The notes beneath the pieces are model-generated. The model was not told the origin of the DNA and did not search any database. It saw nothing but the letters and a program-made list of their open reading frames with translations. From Aplidium turbinatum (taxonomy: Eukaryota > Chordata > Ascidiacea > Aplousobranchia > Polyclinidae), in the NCBI GenBank assembly GCA_918807975.1, contig OU964919.1, forward strand, positions 14,960,001 to 15,024,000: a DNA stretch of 64,000 nucleotides, written 5' to 3'. Positions 22,865-37,800 of this stretch are shown piece by piece (the stretch's first letter is position 1; every line of letters begins with the position of its first letter). A program made the position numbers and the translations under genes.

Positions 22865-25800
22865 CTACAGTAAAGCGATGATTTATGTTTGAGCCAGGTA
22901 ATGTCACTACCATTGGCACTTGATGAGAAAAAATATATGATGCACTGAAGAAAGACTTCACGTTGATTCGATTCTTGTTTAGCAGATCAACTATGTGTTG
23001 CCCCACTCAATTATTACCTAATCGGCAGATGTAAAACGTCAATGCATGACTGAGGGTACTCTTTAGAAGACGCATGTTGCTAATGTGGACAGGAGCAAGT
23101 GATGCAACGTCTTCTCGAATGCCTTGGTATGAAAGCAAAGCTCTGCAAAAGACTTGGTCGAGTTCGACAACAGAGCAAAAACTTGCTTGATGCTCTGGAC
23201 TACAGCCGTGTGACACACAAAGATGAAGTTATTTTCCACAGAGCTGAGTGCTTACCAAAGCACCAATCGTTGTGTGTCGCTCACCATACCAGTAATCAAA
23301 CCCACCATAAAGTACTGTACTGCCAAAATATTTCTAAGTACTGGTACAAACAGTTGGCTGTAGCAAGAAACAAGCGGTTAAGTAAAAGCTATCCGACCAA
23401 ATGTGAGCTTCATAAGCATTGCGCTTCTTTTGACCAAACGCAGGGCTAGTTGATAAGTTGTAATGCTCGATATGGATAAAATTGCTCAATAAGCTCAGCC
23501 GTTTATGCTGTACTTACCGCTCCATTCTTAGAGACGATGAATCCCACTGCGCAAACTTACTTGAAAAGTACGATCAAGTGTCACGGACAACAAAACTAAG
23601 ATTAAATAATAACTGGATGGTTTTGTCACAAGTGTGTACTTACTTACTACCTACGTAATATAAACTAACTTTTTTCATGTGTAGTAACACGAAACACATA
23701 CACAGCGTTTAAATGGAAGTGTTCCTGTGATGACTGTTTTGTAAACAGGACATATAGCCAAAGTTTAAACACTAACACAAGACAAACTATACGTTAGGTC
23801 TAAAGTAGGCCGAAAATTGATTTTGATAAAAGAATCTAATTGATAAAAGTTATATGCTGGCCTAGATGAAGGTCTACAGTCTACTTAATTCTTAAATCTG
23901 GTTTGAATCTTACTCAAATTCTTTGAGATTTTGCAGTATGGGTTCTTGTTTTGGTCCTTACAGGAAGTTGATATATAAAAACTCACCATCGCCGCATGTG
24001 GCAGAACAAGACGTCCAAGCAGACCACGACGACCAACAAGTGTTGTTACAAATCATCTTTCCGTCAATGCCACACGCGCAAAGTACACAGTCGTCCTTCC
24101 ACCAAGTCTGAATGTTGACACAGTTGATTAGTTTCTTCAGCCGTAAACATTTAGAATTAAGGTGAAATTAATGGAACAATAGGCCACGCTACTTTTTCAA
24201 TGGCATCATCGTCGCTGCAAATATTTGAACATTTAGGAAATTGATCGCAAACTTCCACTTGTGATCGTCTAGCTTCGCATTCAGTTTCTGAATCTCCCGA
24301 TGACGTAATGGAGGATCGAAATCGAGATCTCTTAGCTGCTTCAGCACCTGCGGTGAAATTGTGGAGAACGATCAAGAAATTGGAAAAAAAGAGAACTTTT
24401 TGTTGTTGATCAAGTACCAGGAAAGGTCACATTATAAAGCATTTTTTTGGTTTTGGAGGGACGATTTTCCTTGATGGAAAAGTCAGCTGCCCCCATCAGA
24501 CACTTCCTCTGACTGTTTATATCTCTGCTTTGAGTCTTTTTGTTTGTAGTATAATCAAACGTTCAGCATATCAACAAAGACCAAATCCTCACGAAAAAAA
24601 ACGATACCAGCATGCATTGGCCAACTGAAGTAACTGGTAATATAATTAAACTACTTATGTGGAACACACAAGTAAACCTCAAGCAGCCATCCTTAGTAAC
24701 CAGGTCTGTGTCGGTCGAAATAAAGCTTTCAAATACAAAGTAGAGTTGTAGACTACTTGACCAATCGCAGGAAAGAAATTTATTGTTAATGATGAATGCA
24801 TTTTGTTCATCTTTTTTTAGGCTTGTTAATATTCCGAAGCAAATACAAATAGTTACTTTACTCTTGACAATTTATTTACCATGACAAGTTTGGTCACAAG
24901 ATGTCCAACTTCCCCATGAGGTCCACTTACAAACGTCACTCGTCACGCATCGCTGGTTGTGACAAACTACTTGGCCAAAAGAGCAGAAACAAGTTTTACT
25001 GTTCATAAACAACAAAAATTGATCATTCAGTAAATATCAATTTTAAACATACTTCCAGCTTAAAAAAATCTGCACTCTGTATTATTTTTATAAATGAACG
25101 TGATAACAGCTAAGGCAATTAAACTTACACATCCCACCACTTTCCAACTCCATTTTTTTCAGGTTAAAACAGCATCAATAATGGAAAGTAGGCTAAAGGT
25201 AATTTAAAATTTACCAAAAACATCAGAACCCAGTCTATTCCTACCGATTGTAGTCGATTTCGGTTAGCTATCTAGTCTGCCCCAACCGGCCATAAGCATC
25301 GAATAAAGAAAAGGGTGAAAGCCAAGCCAACGCACTCAAGCCGCTCGTTTAAGTGGAGTAAAGCCAGAAGAAGATTCAATATAGAGTTTGAATTGAGTTT
25401 AAGTTGCAAATGAACTATCACTTTTTCGAATCATATGTAAAAAATACAGGTAGTTTAAATTGTAGTTTACGCACGGGCTACCCACCGAGGACTATCATCA
25501 ATCTAGTACTGAAAATACAGTATAAAAACATTAAAATAACGTTTCCTGCTGGAGAAAAACGTATCGACGTTGTCACGATTTAGCCTATAGATAAATCGAA
25601 ACGTTAAAAAGAAACAATGAAACTACTGCATACGGACACAGTACACGGACTTGCAATTTTGGTTTCTGTCCTCATCATTGATGTTCCATTCCGCTCCTGA
25701 GGGCCACACCGCCCCCATGTTATCAATGCACTCACAATCACTGGCAGGTACACAACTTGCAGTGGTTGACCCACCTAGTTCCAACACCTTGTCCTCATCG

Positions 25801-28800
25801 CAAAGACAAATTTGAACGCAAACATTTGGGTCACAAGGCACACTGGAACCTATGCAATGTTATTGATTGAAAACTTGTTTTTGCTACGGAGAAAAGAAAC
25901 AAAGTTGTGGTTTCAAGGAGTGTTTTAAGGTTTTTACATTGCGCTGTAGTTCTATCTAATTAGCAATTTCTATTCTTAGTGCTAGGCAACTCAAACACTT
26001 CCGACACTTTCGCACAGAAATTCCTACACTTTTCTCCACTGATAAAGCAATGATGAAGGGAGGTTACGAATCCTTGTATTATTTTTGAAGTAGTCTTTAT
26101 GTCATTCGAATTGCTGAAAGCTAAAATGTGGGCACTTTTGAAACATGTAATCATGCGTGGGATTTAGATAGCAGTTTATAAAAAAATGAATTGCACTATG
26201 TAATCAAATCTTCGGTTTTGTTAACATCAATTTTTTTTTTAAATTTCTTATCATCTTGGACAGCTTCACTGTTATTTATTTATTATTTTGTCTTTTTCTC
26301 AAGTAGCCGATTATAATTAAGCTTTCATTGATGAGTCAAGGGGTGGCTGCTTGACTTGAAGACCTTGAATGGTCACTTTGCAGCCTCCCGCTGTTGTGAT
26401 GCTTTCATCATTTTCTTATTTCTAATTGTAATCATTTCAACAGTTTTGCTATGTAGGCTACATTGTGTTTTGACTTGTGCATCTTTTTCGCAGCAGTTAA
26501 TAAACATCTATGTATCTATCAATGAAATATGTTTTTGTTGTGATCAATTGAGTTATTATGTGTTTTTACTTACCAGATGCGATTTCAGAACATGTTGCAG
26601 GTGGTCGACTGTTGCTGCCACGTAAGCAATGGTCACAAGTGTTGCTTAATTTCGTACCCGTCGGACACGGAGTGGCTAAAGACGTGTTTGGACAATGCGG
26701 TAGTTCGCAATTTCTTGCTATTTCACGTCCTCCTTCAAAAAGATACGAGTTTGGCTACTCTGTCCTAACCATTTTCATCACAAATACTGTACTTTATAAG
26801 TTGAGTACGGAGCCTACATTGATTTTTTTTTGCATTGGGATTTGCTTAATAAAACATCAGCAAATAAGCGCTTGTTTTTGAAGTTGATTAAATCGTCTTT
26901 TGTGATGTAGACCCTTAACCATAATTTTTAAGAAGTATTATGCTTATGATGGTAGCTCTTCATGTAGTGGCACCTAGTGGATATGATATTTCACACACAA
27001 GAACACTTCAAAAACAAACAGGAACTTTAGAATATGAAACCTAGCAGTACAATTAAACCATGCCGAATAAACCAAAGAAAATTAATGTTTCCAATTTGGG
27101 TTCCAGTACACAGAAGCGAGAAGCATTGTTTTCTAGCAGTAACGTTTTACCAAAGCAAGAATTAGATGTTGCAAAGTGAAATGAATCCAATTGACGACAT
27201 AGCCGGGTCTTTGTTTGCCTTCCTTTCCCACAAGTTCCATTGCAAAAAGACCAGCTGCTCCATGAACCCCACAACAGCGGGCTAGTGGTCGCATTTGTAA
27301 GGCACGACTTTCCAAAGCATACGTGGGTTTCAGTTTCGAAAAGTGCAGAGTCATTTCTAACAGTGGCAGTGCAGCGATGGATCTGTAAACTTGACAAAAC
27401 ACAAATTTGGAAATACGGTAAAAGAAAACTATGTAGTTTTTTGTTCGGCACCGGTATATAAAAGGTTTGTTTTTCAACAAAATCGATTTTCACGCAACAT
27501 GCAAGTTAAATTTCATTTACATCATTGAATTTTGGAACGACTTGTTTCTTACACTACAATGGAAAACAATGTTAGTATTGTCATCGCATTACAATATAGG
27601 CTATGTGATTGTAAAAATTGTCTGCATTTAAACAGAACAACAGATCGTTCGTTTGGCGTATCCTGGCTTACTTCCCGTCCGTGTTAGAAGGTTTAAACTA
27701 AGTGGATATAAAGACAAGGAAGTCAATCTTCGTGTCTACCTTGAGGACGGTTATTATTTGTTTTGTCACATTGCTGCATAGCTCGTGGGAGGTGTCGAAC
27801 CAACGTCCTTTCGATCGTAGTGGCAGAGTTCCAGCCACTCGGCTACACAGCAAATAACAGTAACCAAAATAGATGACTTTTGCGCTCCAGATGATCGCAG
27901 TAAACTCAACCTCTCTAAAAACTTATGTAAAACTACTCTAAACACAGTTTCACAATTGACTTACTCGTGAGTGGAATTTCTGCACAACCTGTGACGTGAT
28001 TTTTTTCCGGTTCCACATTTCACGCTACACCCGGTCCAAGTTGTCCATTGCGTAAAAGATGGGAGACAAAAAACCCTAAAAAATATTTTTGGGAGTTAAC
28101 TAAAAAAACATGCTGCCCTTTTGGCGTAAGTTGCTTGGGAGAATGTAGGCTTGAAATGCTAGTCATAGTATTTTCTGAAGAAGGTGCTTTGAAAAAAAGA
28201 TTATGTGAGAAACACTTTCAATCATTTGGTTGTTTTTCAAATAATAACAATGGTTCAACAAGACAAACTCTCTACCGAAAGTCTAATAATAATGTGTGGT
28301 TTAATTTAGAACTGTGTCCACTGTTGCTTTTGCGTTGTTCTCAGTGCATTACAAAGCAGGCAGTGTCAACTCGCGCAGTACAGAGGCGCAACCGAGTACA
28401 CAATTACCCTAAATCTATTCCCTTGTTGACTGCCAAGCAGGAAGAAGGGAACCATTTTAAAAATCTTTGGTATGACTCAACACTCAACAGGGTATCCAAC
28501 CCATGCTTGTCGGTTTAGAGGTGATCACTGAAACGCTGAGCCGGATAGACATAGACATCGGTCAGTCGCTAAGGATAGAACATAAACCAAAGGTAGTCAA
28601 TAGAAAAAACGGCATCACAGTTAGAATGAGTTAATATTTAATGGATATTATATTTTATGGTTAATGACAGTTTAAAATATAGGCTACTCACAGCATTGGC
28701 GGAAACTATCTTGGAATGTCACGTGACTATACAAAGTGACTACGGTTGTCATAACATCCTATTTCCTGGTGAGGAAAGCAAGAAACCAAAGTACAGTATA

Positions 28801-31800
28801 TGGCACAAAGTATAAGTCCCGTGGAAACTTGGTCCGTTGAAAGTTACGCATAAAATAACAAACTATAACTCTCATTTGAATGTTAGGTGCGTCTCAGCAA
28901 AGCTTGCGTAGGAGACAACGGGTATGAAAGTAACACTTTTTGTCTTAAACGTTATAATTTTTAAAATTTTCTATGCACCCTTTTAGAAACTTCACAGCAA
29001 CTGCTCATAACTTAGTACTACAAAATGAAATCTTTGGCTTTTTGATTCTGTTAGTATGTCGGCTATGCTATTGCTTTGAGAATTATTACACATTTTTTAA
29101 ATAATCCCCAATACCGGGATGGTTGTTACAACACAAAGAGATGGTTGTAACACATATTCAAAAACAGTAAATTGCCAACTTGAAAGAAAGTAAAATGTCA
29201 TTGGAATGTAAAAAAAGGTAAAATGTCACTTAGCCACTTCTTAAATTTTAATTCTTCTTATGTTGTCACAACGTTCTTCTAATGTTGTGTATAAGTTTAG
29301 TTGTTTGCGTGACGCAAACCAGACATACATTGGTATGTCAACCAGACATTTGTTGACAAGGCACGGGGAGCACTTAAACCCAAACTTAACAACTAAAAGT
29401 GCAATTAAAGAGCACATCGCCTCTTGGGTAATGTGCACTGACAATGTCTCGATCGACCAATTTAAAATCATCTCTCGAGGCAGATTTGAATTTCAGACTA
29501 AGATCATGGAAGCGTTAAGAATCAAACGTAATAATCTGTCTTTCAACAGGCTGTTATTCGCCTGTGGCTCATTGTTCCTTTTGTGTGTGTTCTAATTGTT
29601 TGTCACATGCCTGTACTTTACACCTCAAGTATAGTCTGTTTCCCGCCGTCTAATTTACTCATAATCATTCTTGTATCACTTGTTCAGTTTGTGCTGTTTA
29701 GTCCAGAGTGTCGTTAGTCGTTACAGTTGTAGTACAAAGTCAAATTTCTATTACAATTTTCATTTTATGTACCGTAGGCTATATTGCAGATTTAAGTAAT
29801 TCCTGATGAGGACACACGTACGTGTCGAAAACGTTTAAGTTGGTTTTTTAATTATATTATATCTCTTTGTAATAAAACATCTTAAATCCATTGAAGTTGC
29901 TTTGGTTTGCTTATCAATGGTTCAACACAGCAAACTCTCTACTCAAGCTACATTAAAGATGTTCGGAGTAAAGTTTAGTTCAGCAAAACAAAAACCAAAT
30001 TTTGAAATAAAAATAAATTTTTCACTAATAAATTCAAGTGGAATAAAGCACCAAAATAAAATTTTGTTTAAAATGTTTATGGCCAGCGGAGAAAGAGGAA
30101 AGGGCCGTCTCAAAACGAGATGGCTCGATACAGTAATAAATGACAGCGGAATGGGTATGGAAAAGCTGAAGGAGGTAGCGAGGAATCGAAAGATGTAAAG
30201 AGATGATTTATAGAGTGATCGAGAGTCGAAATCGACTAAACGGATGATGACAATAAAATTGTCATATTGCAATGACGAAACAGAACCTTAACGCAACGTT
30301 ATGCGGTTTGAATGCAGTGGTCTTTCTTCGTTTATAAATTTTCATGCGTCGAGTTTTTATCGTGATAAAGCAATGAAAGATAATCACTTGCCCTCCCTAG
30401 CGAATTATTCCTTAAGCATTTCATTTGATATAAAAAAAAAGACAAAAAGTTGCTCCATTCTGTAGTTTTGAAAATTATATCTTAAAACATTTTTATCTCG
30501 AATACCTCCCACTTTGATAAACAAAAACCACACTGTAACACAAAAGATTCAGCAAAAACTACAATAGGATATTTTACGCACAAAGCAATTGCTTAACGAT
30601 TTAGATTGTTAAAAGCTTTTCAGGAACCAAGACACAGTCCTAAACCAATCTGGGAACAATAAATTTCTTTTTGTCTGTAAGCATTAGTTTCTAAGTCGGC
30701 TGCATAGCCGAGTGGTGAGAACACTGGAACGGCAATTGAGAGGGCGCCGGTTCGACACCGATCAAGAGCATGTGTCTGTGGCAGGACACTTTAAGGCATG
30801 CCTGAAGGTGGACACGAAGATTGGCTTCCTTGCCTTCCCGTCCACTTAATCTAAATCTTCAACCACCGGGTGAAAGCCTGGATGCGACAAAAAAAAATTA
30901 GTTTCTAAAAGAGTTTTAGTGGTTGGTAATACTCCATTCTATTTTCTTACTGGTTTTGGCATTGTGAAATTTCTTTCAAGTTATCTTTAGAGCATTTATT
31001 CTCAGGAAGGCAATCCCTCCATCTGGATTGGATGCCTTTTCCGCAGGATCGAGAACATCTTCCCCATGTCTCCCATGGCGTCATCGAACATGAGACGTCA
31101 TTATTGCATGATCGCTCCTAAAAAAATTCAAAATTTTCAAGCACTTTAGTATCAGAGAATGTAAAACAAGTTTGATAACCAGACTTCAATTTCTTTCTCA
31201 TGTTGGAGGTGGTGAAAATTGAAAGCCGCAACATTTTTTCTATCTTTTATTCCCATTGCCTTTGAAAGAGAGGCAAAAAAAAATCACTTTGAATTTACAA
31301 ACGACCATAAAATTACAACCACCTTGCAACCACTAAAGTGAAATAGCATATCTATAAAGCTTGTTTTTGTACACCATTTTGATAACTAAACTTTGGCGTT
31401 CTAATTGTGGATAAAGTAGCTTGAACGTTGATCCTATTGAATGGTTATTGGTTACAAATGGGCCACGAATACAAGTCACAAGATATGCTTTAGTGTTACC
31501 CTGATTTACATATAATTAACCGACGTGATACTTGTAGCAGTAACCCAATCTTGAAACCGTTATATTACATTGTATTTATGCACAACGCATGAATAGCTGT
31601 TGAAGATAAGGTTTGAAGCCATTAGTTAACAGACCTCCGCTAGATTTTAAATTACAGCCATGTAAATATTTGTCACGCAGATAAACTTTGTGTCCTTATG
31701 TTGCAAACAATAAGTTGACATAATCTTAGGTTTAATAATTACAACGATGAAACAACTCAAAATAATCGATAATATAATGTAGCAAGGAATGTATGCTAAA

Positions 31801-34800
31801 TGCTTCAAAGTTTTTTTTTTTTAATACAGTACCAGTAAAGTAAACAAAGTGATAGTTATTAATTAATTTTTATTAATAGGTTACAATATATGGCAGCACT
31901 TTAGAACGAAGGCAATAGTTTAAAAATCACGTCATTTAAAAACCTTCCCATGGCTAAAATGTCTAATGCGTGACTGGCAGGCGCGGCCGCAACGATAACA
32001 TGTAAAGCCTATAATGGTGTAAAGATAAGACAACGATAATAAAGATAAAGACTGTAAAGATAACCAGTGATGGGGGAGAGTTCCGACGCTTTTCTTCTTG
32101 ATTGGTAATAGAAATGGAAATAGGCTACAATACGTTGAAGGTTTCTGAAGTCTCACAAAGAACGTTAATAAAAGTATTTTCTATTTTTGCGTTTTGTTAT
32201 CACATTATAGTATCTAATAATCAGGGATGTGAAGTCGGTAAAAATTTTATGACTCCGACTCCTCGGTTTATACCTGGCCGAACCCAGCTTCAGAGTTGCA
32301 AGCTTTTTGAGAGTTGCCGGATTCTCTTTTTTGAATTTTTGTCCTTTTTTATTTTTTTAAATTTAATTTCACTTAAGTTGTGATCATATTTGAAACGGTG
32401 ACTTTTACAAAAAAGTGACAAGGACAAACACTTCTACTTTCTGATAAATTGTTAGAGCAAATTACGAAAAAAAGAAACAATATTTTTAAAAGAGATTGTA
32501 AACAAAAGTTTTATTGCTCATTGTTGTGTATCAAGCCGGAGTCGGCCTTTCTTTTTAACGGCTACGGACACGTCAAGATCCCTCCGACTCCACAAACCTG
32601 CTAAATGCTAATAATCAAACCAGTTTGAACATTTTGAAATCTCCGACAATCTTCCATACTTGCTCTCCAGCGCCAACACATGGTACATTGTTTTTGGAAT
32701 TGCATGCTCTCATTCTCCACTGACTGCCGCCGTTGCAAGTTGACGAACAGTCACTCCAACTCGACCATTCATTCCACCCTTGTTTGTCAAAAATGCCATT
32801 GGTGCAGTTAGCATCTAAACAGAGCAAGGAAGATGTTTTTCAGTTCAACGGGAATGTTTTTCAGATATCGCCAACGGATTTTTACAAAGAAAAATGACGT
32901 ATCGGGATTATATGTGATGTGTTAGCTGGCTGGTGAAGAAAGGTGGTGGGGCATTGCACAATTTAAGTGTGAACTGATGCTTCAATGAGTGAAGAAAAGA
33001 CATGTTTTTAATTGACAACACCACTACAATCTATGACACAAAAGTTAATCAAAACAAACTTTTGTTGCTGAATTTCCCGAAACGAAACTTTCTTTTATCG
33101 ACAAAGAACCAACTGTTCTGTGAAGGAATTAATTGTATTTAACTTTTATTTAGAGTTTACACAAACGTCATTTCGATTAGGCCTGATGATCTTGTTTTTT
33201 TAATCACAGCACTTCAAACTTGAGTTAAAATGGTGGAGATGTCATAACCTAAGCAGTAGAGTTGACTGGGATTCCAGGGGGTACTTTGGAACCGAAATAA
33301 TTTTAAGAGCCAGTAACTTTTCGAATAGGCCCGAAAACTTGAAGAAACCCCGTCACTTGGAACGGGAGCAGCTCACAGCTGCTTTTCCCAGTGCAAATGT
33401 TAGTTACACATGACAATACCTTTCGTGAAGTTACATTCAAGTTTTCCATTTGAAAGACAAGTGCAATTTTTGCAACTATCACTGTAGCGGTTGTTTGGAA
33501 GCAGGTAAACCGGTTTCGACCAGTCAGGTTGTAAAAGGAAACCTGAAAAATCAAATAAACATGAGTTTATTTTATGAAATAAAAGAAACTTTAATTGAAA
33601 CCGTTTAACAGTGAAAGGTCTATTTAACTTTGGAGGTTCCTTAGTTCGATGATAGCTATTTCATCAACTCAAGAAACAATTAAATAATCTCTATTTAATT
33701 GTCGGGTGCATAGCCGAGTCATGAGAGCCCTGGGTGAACGTTCGATTTAAAAATATTTTATTTAAAACTAAATTAACAACCTTCGCCATGTTACGATCGT
33801 TAGTTTATCAAACCTATGGCTAACAATGATTGCAACAATAGAGCTTATCTGATTACCTGCGTAACTCAACTTGTTGGTGACATTTTCAAAAAAGCACGGA
33901 CACTCCTCTGGTAATACGCATTCAAACGCTTCCCCTTTCAATATTGGGTTTATCAGAAACCCGGATGGACAGGTGCATTGTGGGATGCATTTTATTGATT
34001 GACTTTCATGATCTGAAATTTTTAAACTTCTTTTGTGACTAAACCTATGATGAAAATAATATGCAAGCATGATTGCTATGGCTTATTTACATTTGCTGAA
34101 AACAAAACTGCTGTTGGAGTGTCCTTCCATGACGCATCCCTGCATTACAGAAGGTGTGAGACCTAAGGATACAGTGGGACTAATGGAACATTGAAATATT
34201 GAGGCCCCAGTGAAATATAGATAATTTTTTCATCATCAGAAAACATTACTTTTACAATCATTTGAAAGCAAAGCCAGAATAATAGAGATTTCCTTTTACT
34301 TTGGCAGTAAACAGGATTTGTGTGATTTCATAGGAGAAATCAAGAATTTTTGCCCCCTGTATGTAAGGAATTTGCGTTGGTCAGTGTAAACTAACAATTA
34401 ATATTTATAGTGTATCAACATGTACAAATATTTAACCTGAATATAGACATGGTTTTAGCCTATCCAAGCTTGGCTTGCGCAGATTAGAATGTATTTCTTT
34501 AATAATTGGGTTATGTGAGACCAATTGAACTGCTTCTTTCAAAGCATTCCATTGCTATCTTGTACTTTAAGTAATGGCTTCTTTTAATACAAAGAAATAC
34601 CAAACACAAAAATGTCACAAAAATGTTGGTTGCTTATGAAAAACTATAGTAAGTGTGCAATGTATATGAAACCATGTTGCAATTTGTCTGATAAATTGAA
34701 ACCGACACTATACAAGAACAAAGGCAGTTACCTGAATGTTCGTTCAACGTTTGGTTAGTTTCCATGCATTTGACTTTTGATGAAAAGTCTAGGCAAGTGA

Positions 34801-37800
34801 TTGGACATTTATTCAAAGAGCATGGTGATAATGCTAATCCACTCGGACAGCTGTATTCGCAATTTTTCAAATCCGTTCTAAAGTACAAATTAACGCTAAA
34901 AACGAGACAAGAAATCATAAACAGATTTCAAAAACCTAAAAATGCAAAAGGCATTTCTTTTGCGAAATAAGAGCAGTTTTGAGAAGTAGGCTAAGTTCTT
35001 GTAATGTTTATTCCTAAAGCAATATTGTAATAATAACCTACATTAATTTATATCACATTCATAAAAATTAATTCGAAGACTTATTAAATTGTATCTGTAT
35101 CTGAATAACGCAGAACAGATTTTATTGGGGTAGACTTGCAACATCAGCAAATTATCATGAACGAAAAATATTTTGAAAAGTAAACAATAATATTGTTGGA
35201 AGTTTTGAAAAGTAAACAATAATATTGTTGGAAGTTTTGAAAAGTAAACAATAATATTGTTGGAAGTTTTGAAAAGTAAACAATAATATTGTTGGAAGTT
35301 TTGAAAAGTAAACAATAATATTGTTGGAAGTTTTGAAAAGTAAACAATAATATTGTTGGAAGTTTTAAAAGCGACGACCTGCAGAGCTTCGTTTGTAAAC
35401 TAATCCCAGAGCATCCACTGGAGTCACTATGGAAGTCATGCAGAATAGAAGTAGTGGTGCATTTTCTTTTTCTGATGCTGTATGGGGTCGTGCAGTCACA
35501 TTTCGCCCAGTTTTCCCATTTTCCCCATGCACTTTTATGCTTTCCGCCTATACCACAGGTGGAAGGAATCTTGCAAACATCTGTTGCGATATCGATCTTC
35601 ATTTGGTTCATTCCAACAAAAGCATCATTCAATCGGCTTTCCTTCATGCTTGAGTGATCACTGGAGGCAGTAGTTGGACGGTATCTATAGCGATTTTGCT
35701 TTCCACAAGTTCTGCAAGAAAAAGTTACAATCTGAGTTATTTAATTTTTTAATGTAGGCTTGGTTTACAAATTCATTTCAATGACTAGTCAATGCTACGA
35801 TTCCTGCTCTGCAAGTGCTGGTAGGTCTGAGTTCGATACCAGGTCGAGTCATACCAGTGACTTTAAAAGCGGTATTGATTGTACTTTTCTTGCGTAACGT
35901 AGTGAAGATAAGTCGAGTAATAACGTGATGACATCGTAAATGTAATGCAAAATTAAAAGTGAGCCCTGTCGCGAAAAGATCTTAACAGTTGTAGAGCGAC
36001 AATAAATAAAACCATAATAAAACAAAAAAAACTCAATGCATGAAATACTCCAAGCCTATTTATAGTTATTTGAATAAATTACGTTAAAGTTAATACAGTA
36101 CAGTACTTAAAAAACTCGCTTAGACTACTCAAACTTAAAAAAATTGCACATCAATTTCATAACATAACATTTAATCACAAAATAGTTAAACAAATGAAGG
36201 TATCTTCAGTTACACGATAATTTGTTATTCAGAATACCGTATGAAGTTTTATCTTTGCGAACTATGTGCAAAATAAATATGATTATATAAATAATATGAT
36301 GCGTTCTACTGGTACAAATGAAGCTAAACTATCACAAGATGTATAAAGTGATAGTTTAGCTTAATTTGCACCAGTAGAACGTATAATGTTATCTAAATGC
36401 CTGGTGAACCACCTCATTCAATTTGCAGCATAAATATGATTATTATTAACTGATCACTGTTCTTCCACAACCATTGCTGACAAGTTTATGGCTGAGTAAT
36501 TTTGCAGTAGGCCAACAGCAATTTTCACTCAACATTACTTCAAGCAAGATGTCCAGTGAGACCAAGGGCACCAGTCGGACTCGACGGGGCATCCCCCACA
36601 CATTATCGTGCCATTTTCACAGCGGCAGGTTTGTTGGCAAGGCTCAGTTTTCAAAAATACCTAAAAAATAGTGAAATGAGTGTGTCACAAACCCTACAGA
36701 GTGCACAGAATAGACTAAGTATAATGAATAAATGCAACTAGCAGTTTTACTTCTTGTAGTGCAAAGTGGACTTCTACCTGACTATCAGCAGAAGGTTAGA
36801 TCAAAGCACTGCAAAATTTCTTCTGCACTGACTTTTAGGTTGGTTTGTATATTTATTATCATTTCATTTGTTTATTATTATTTATTTTTGTATATTATTA
36901 TTTTCATTATTATTTTTTTCATTAGGCTACTAATGTCGATCTTTGTTCTGCAACTAGCCTAAGTATGTTTACGATTGAGTGTTGTTATGGCAGTGAAAAA
37001 GGAATTCATCTTTGAATTTTTGAACAAAATTACTAACTTCACCAGAGTTGAAGTATCTTTTGTCGTAGACATCATGGCATTGGCATTGCTGTGATAACAC
37101 ACACGAACGGTTTCGTTCCAACATGTAACCGTCAGGACAAAAACAACCAGAATTGCAACTGGATGAGCAAATCTGAAATAAAAATACTTATTCTGATGCA
37201 CTCTTCAGCATTCAATTTGATATGAACTTTTCTACTTTTTGTTTTTTACAAAAAAACTTAAATTTTGACAAATTAACCCTTTCCTTCCCGAATTATTTTC
37301 CCGTATTTCAAAAAATTTGAAATTTAGGCCATATTTTACTTTTAACTTCCAAATATAAAATTTAAAAAAAAATTTAAGATATGTTGGTTGCTATAGCAAC
37401 AGCGAAATGTTGCCGTTTGGCAACATTGGTAAAAAGTGGTATGGATATCGGTAATATTTCAAAAAAACACTTTATAATTTCTGGAAGAAATTTCAATGTT
37501 TCCGTGTACTGCATGTTGAGAAATTAAACATAAACACATATAACCGCAGTGTGCACAGCAATTAAAACGAATTCGGTACCAGTAGGCCTAATGTCTTTCG
37601 TCAAAGGGCGTCCCGCTGACTAAAATCACTTGGTGTGAAAGGCCAAAAAGCAGTTGTTTCTTCCATTCAAGCAGAGTCCCTATAGTTATATCTTCTAATG
37701 GCCCTGCAGTTATATCTGGATCTGGATTATAATCCGGGTCAACAACATCATCATCACGATACATTTCTCCATCCCCATCTTCCACATCTGACTCGATCCC

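Noticed and set aside
28048-28518. 156-codon plus-strand open frame
   Set aside because: It overlaps exon 44 on the other strand and a Penelope-type terminal word; its protein shows no recognisable domain.
5159-30890. tRNA genes at the GGTTCGACACC-containing sites
   Set aside because: The heads are fused to a common non-tRNA body and repeat in several copies, so they are SINEs; none folds as an evident intact tRNA with a proper acceptor stem by eye.
35043-35315. Repetitive frame with [12 protein letters not shown] units
   Set aside because: Produced by the 32-bp tandem array; not coding.
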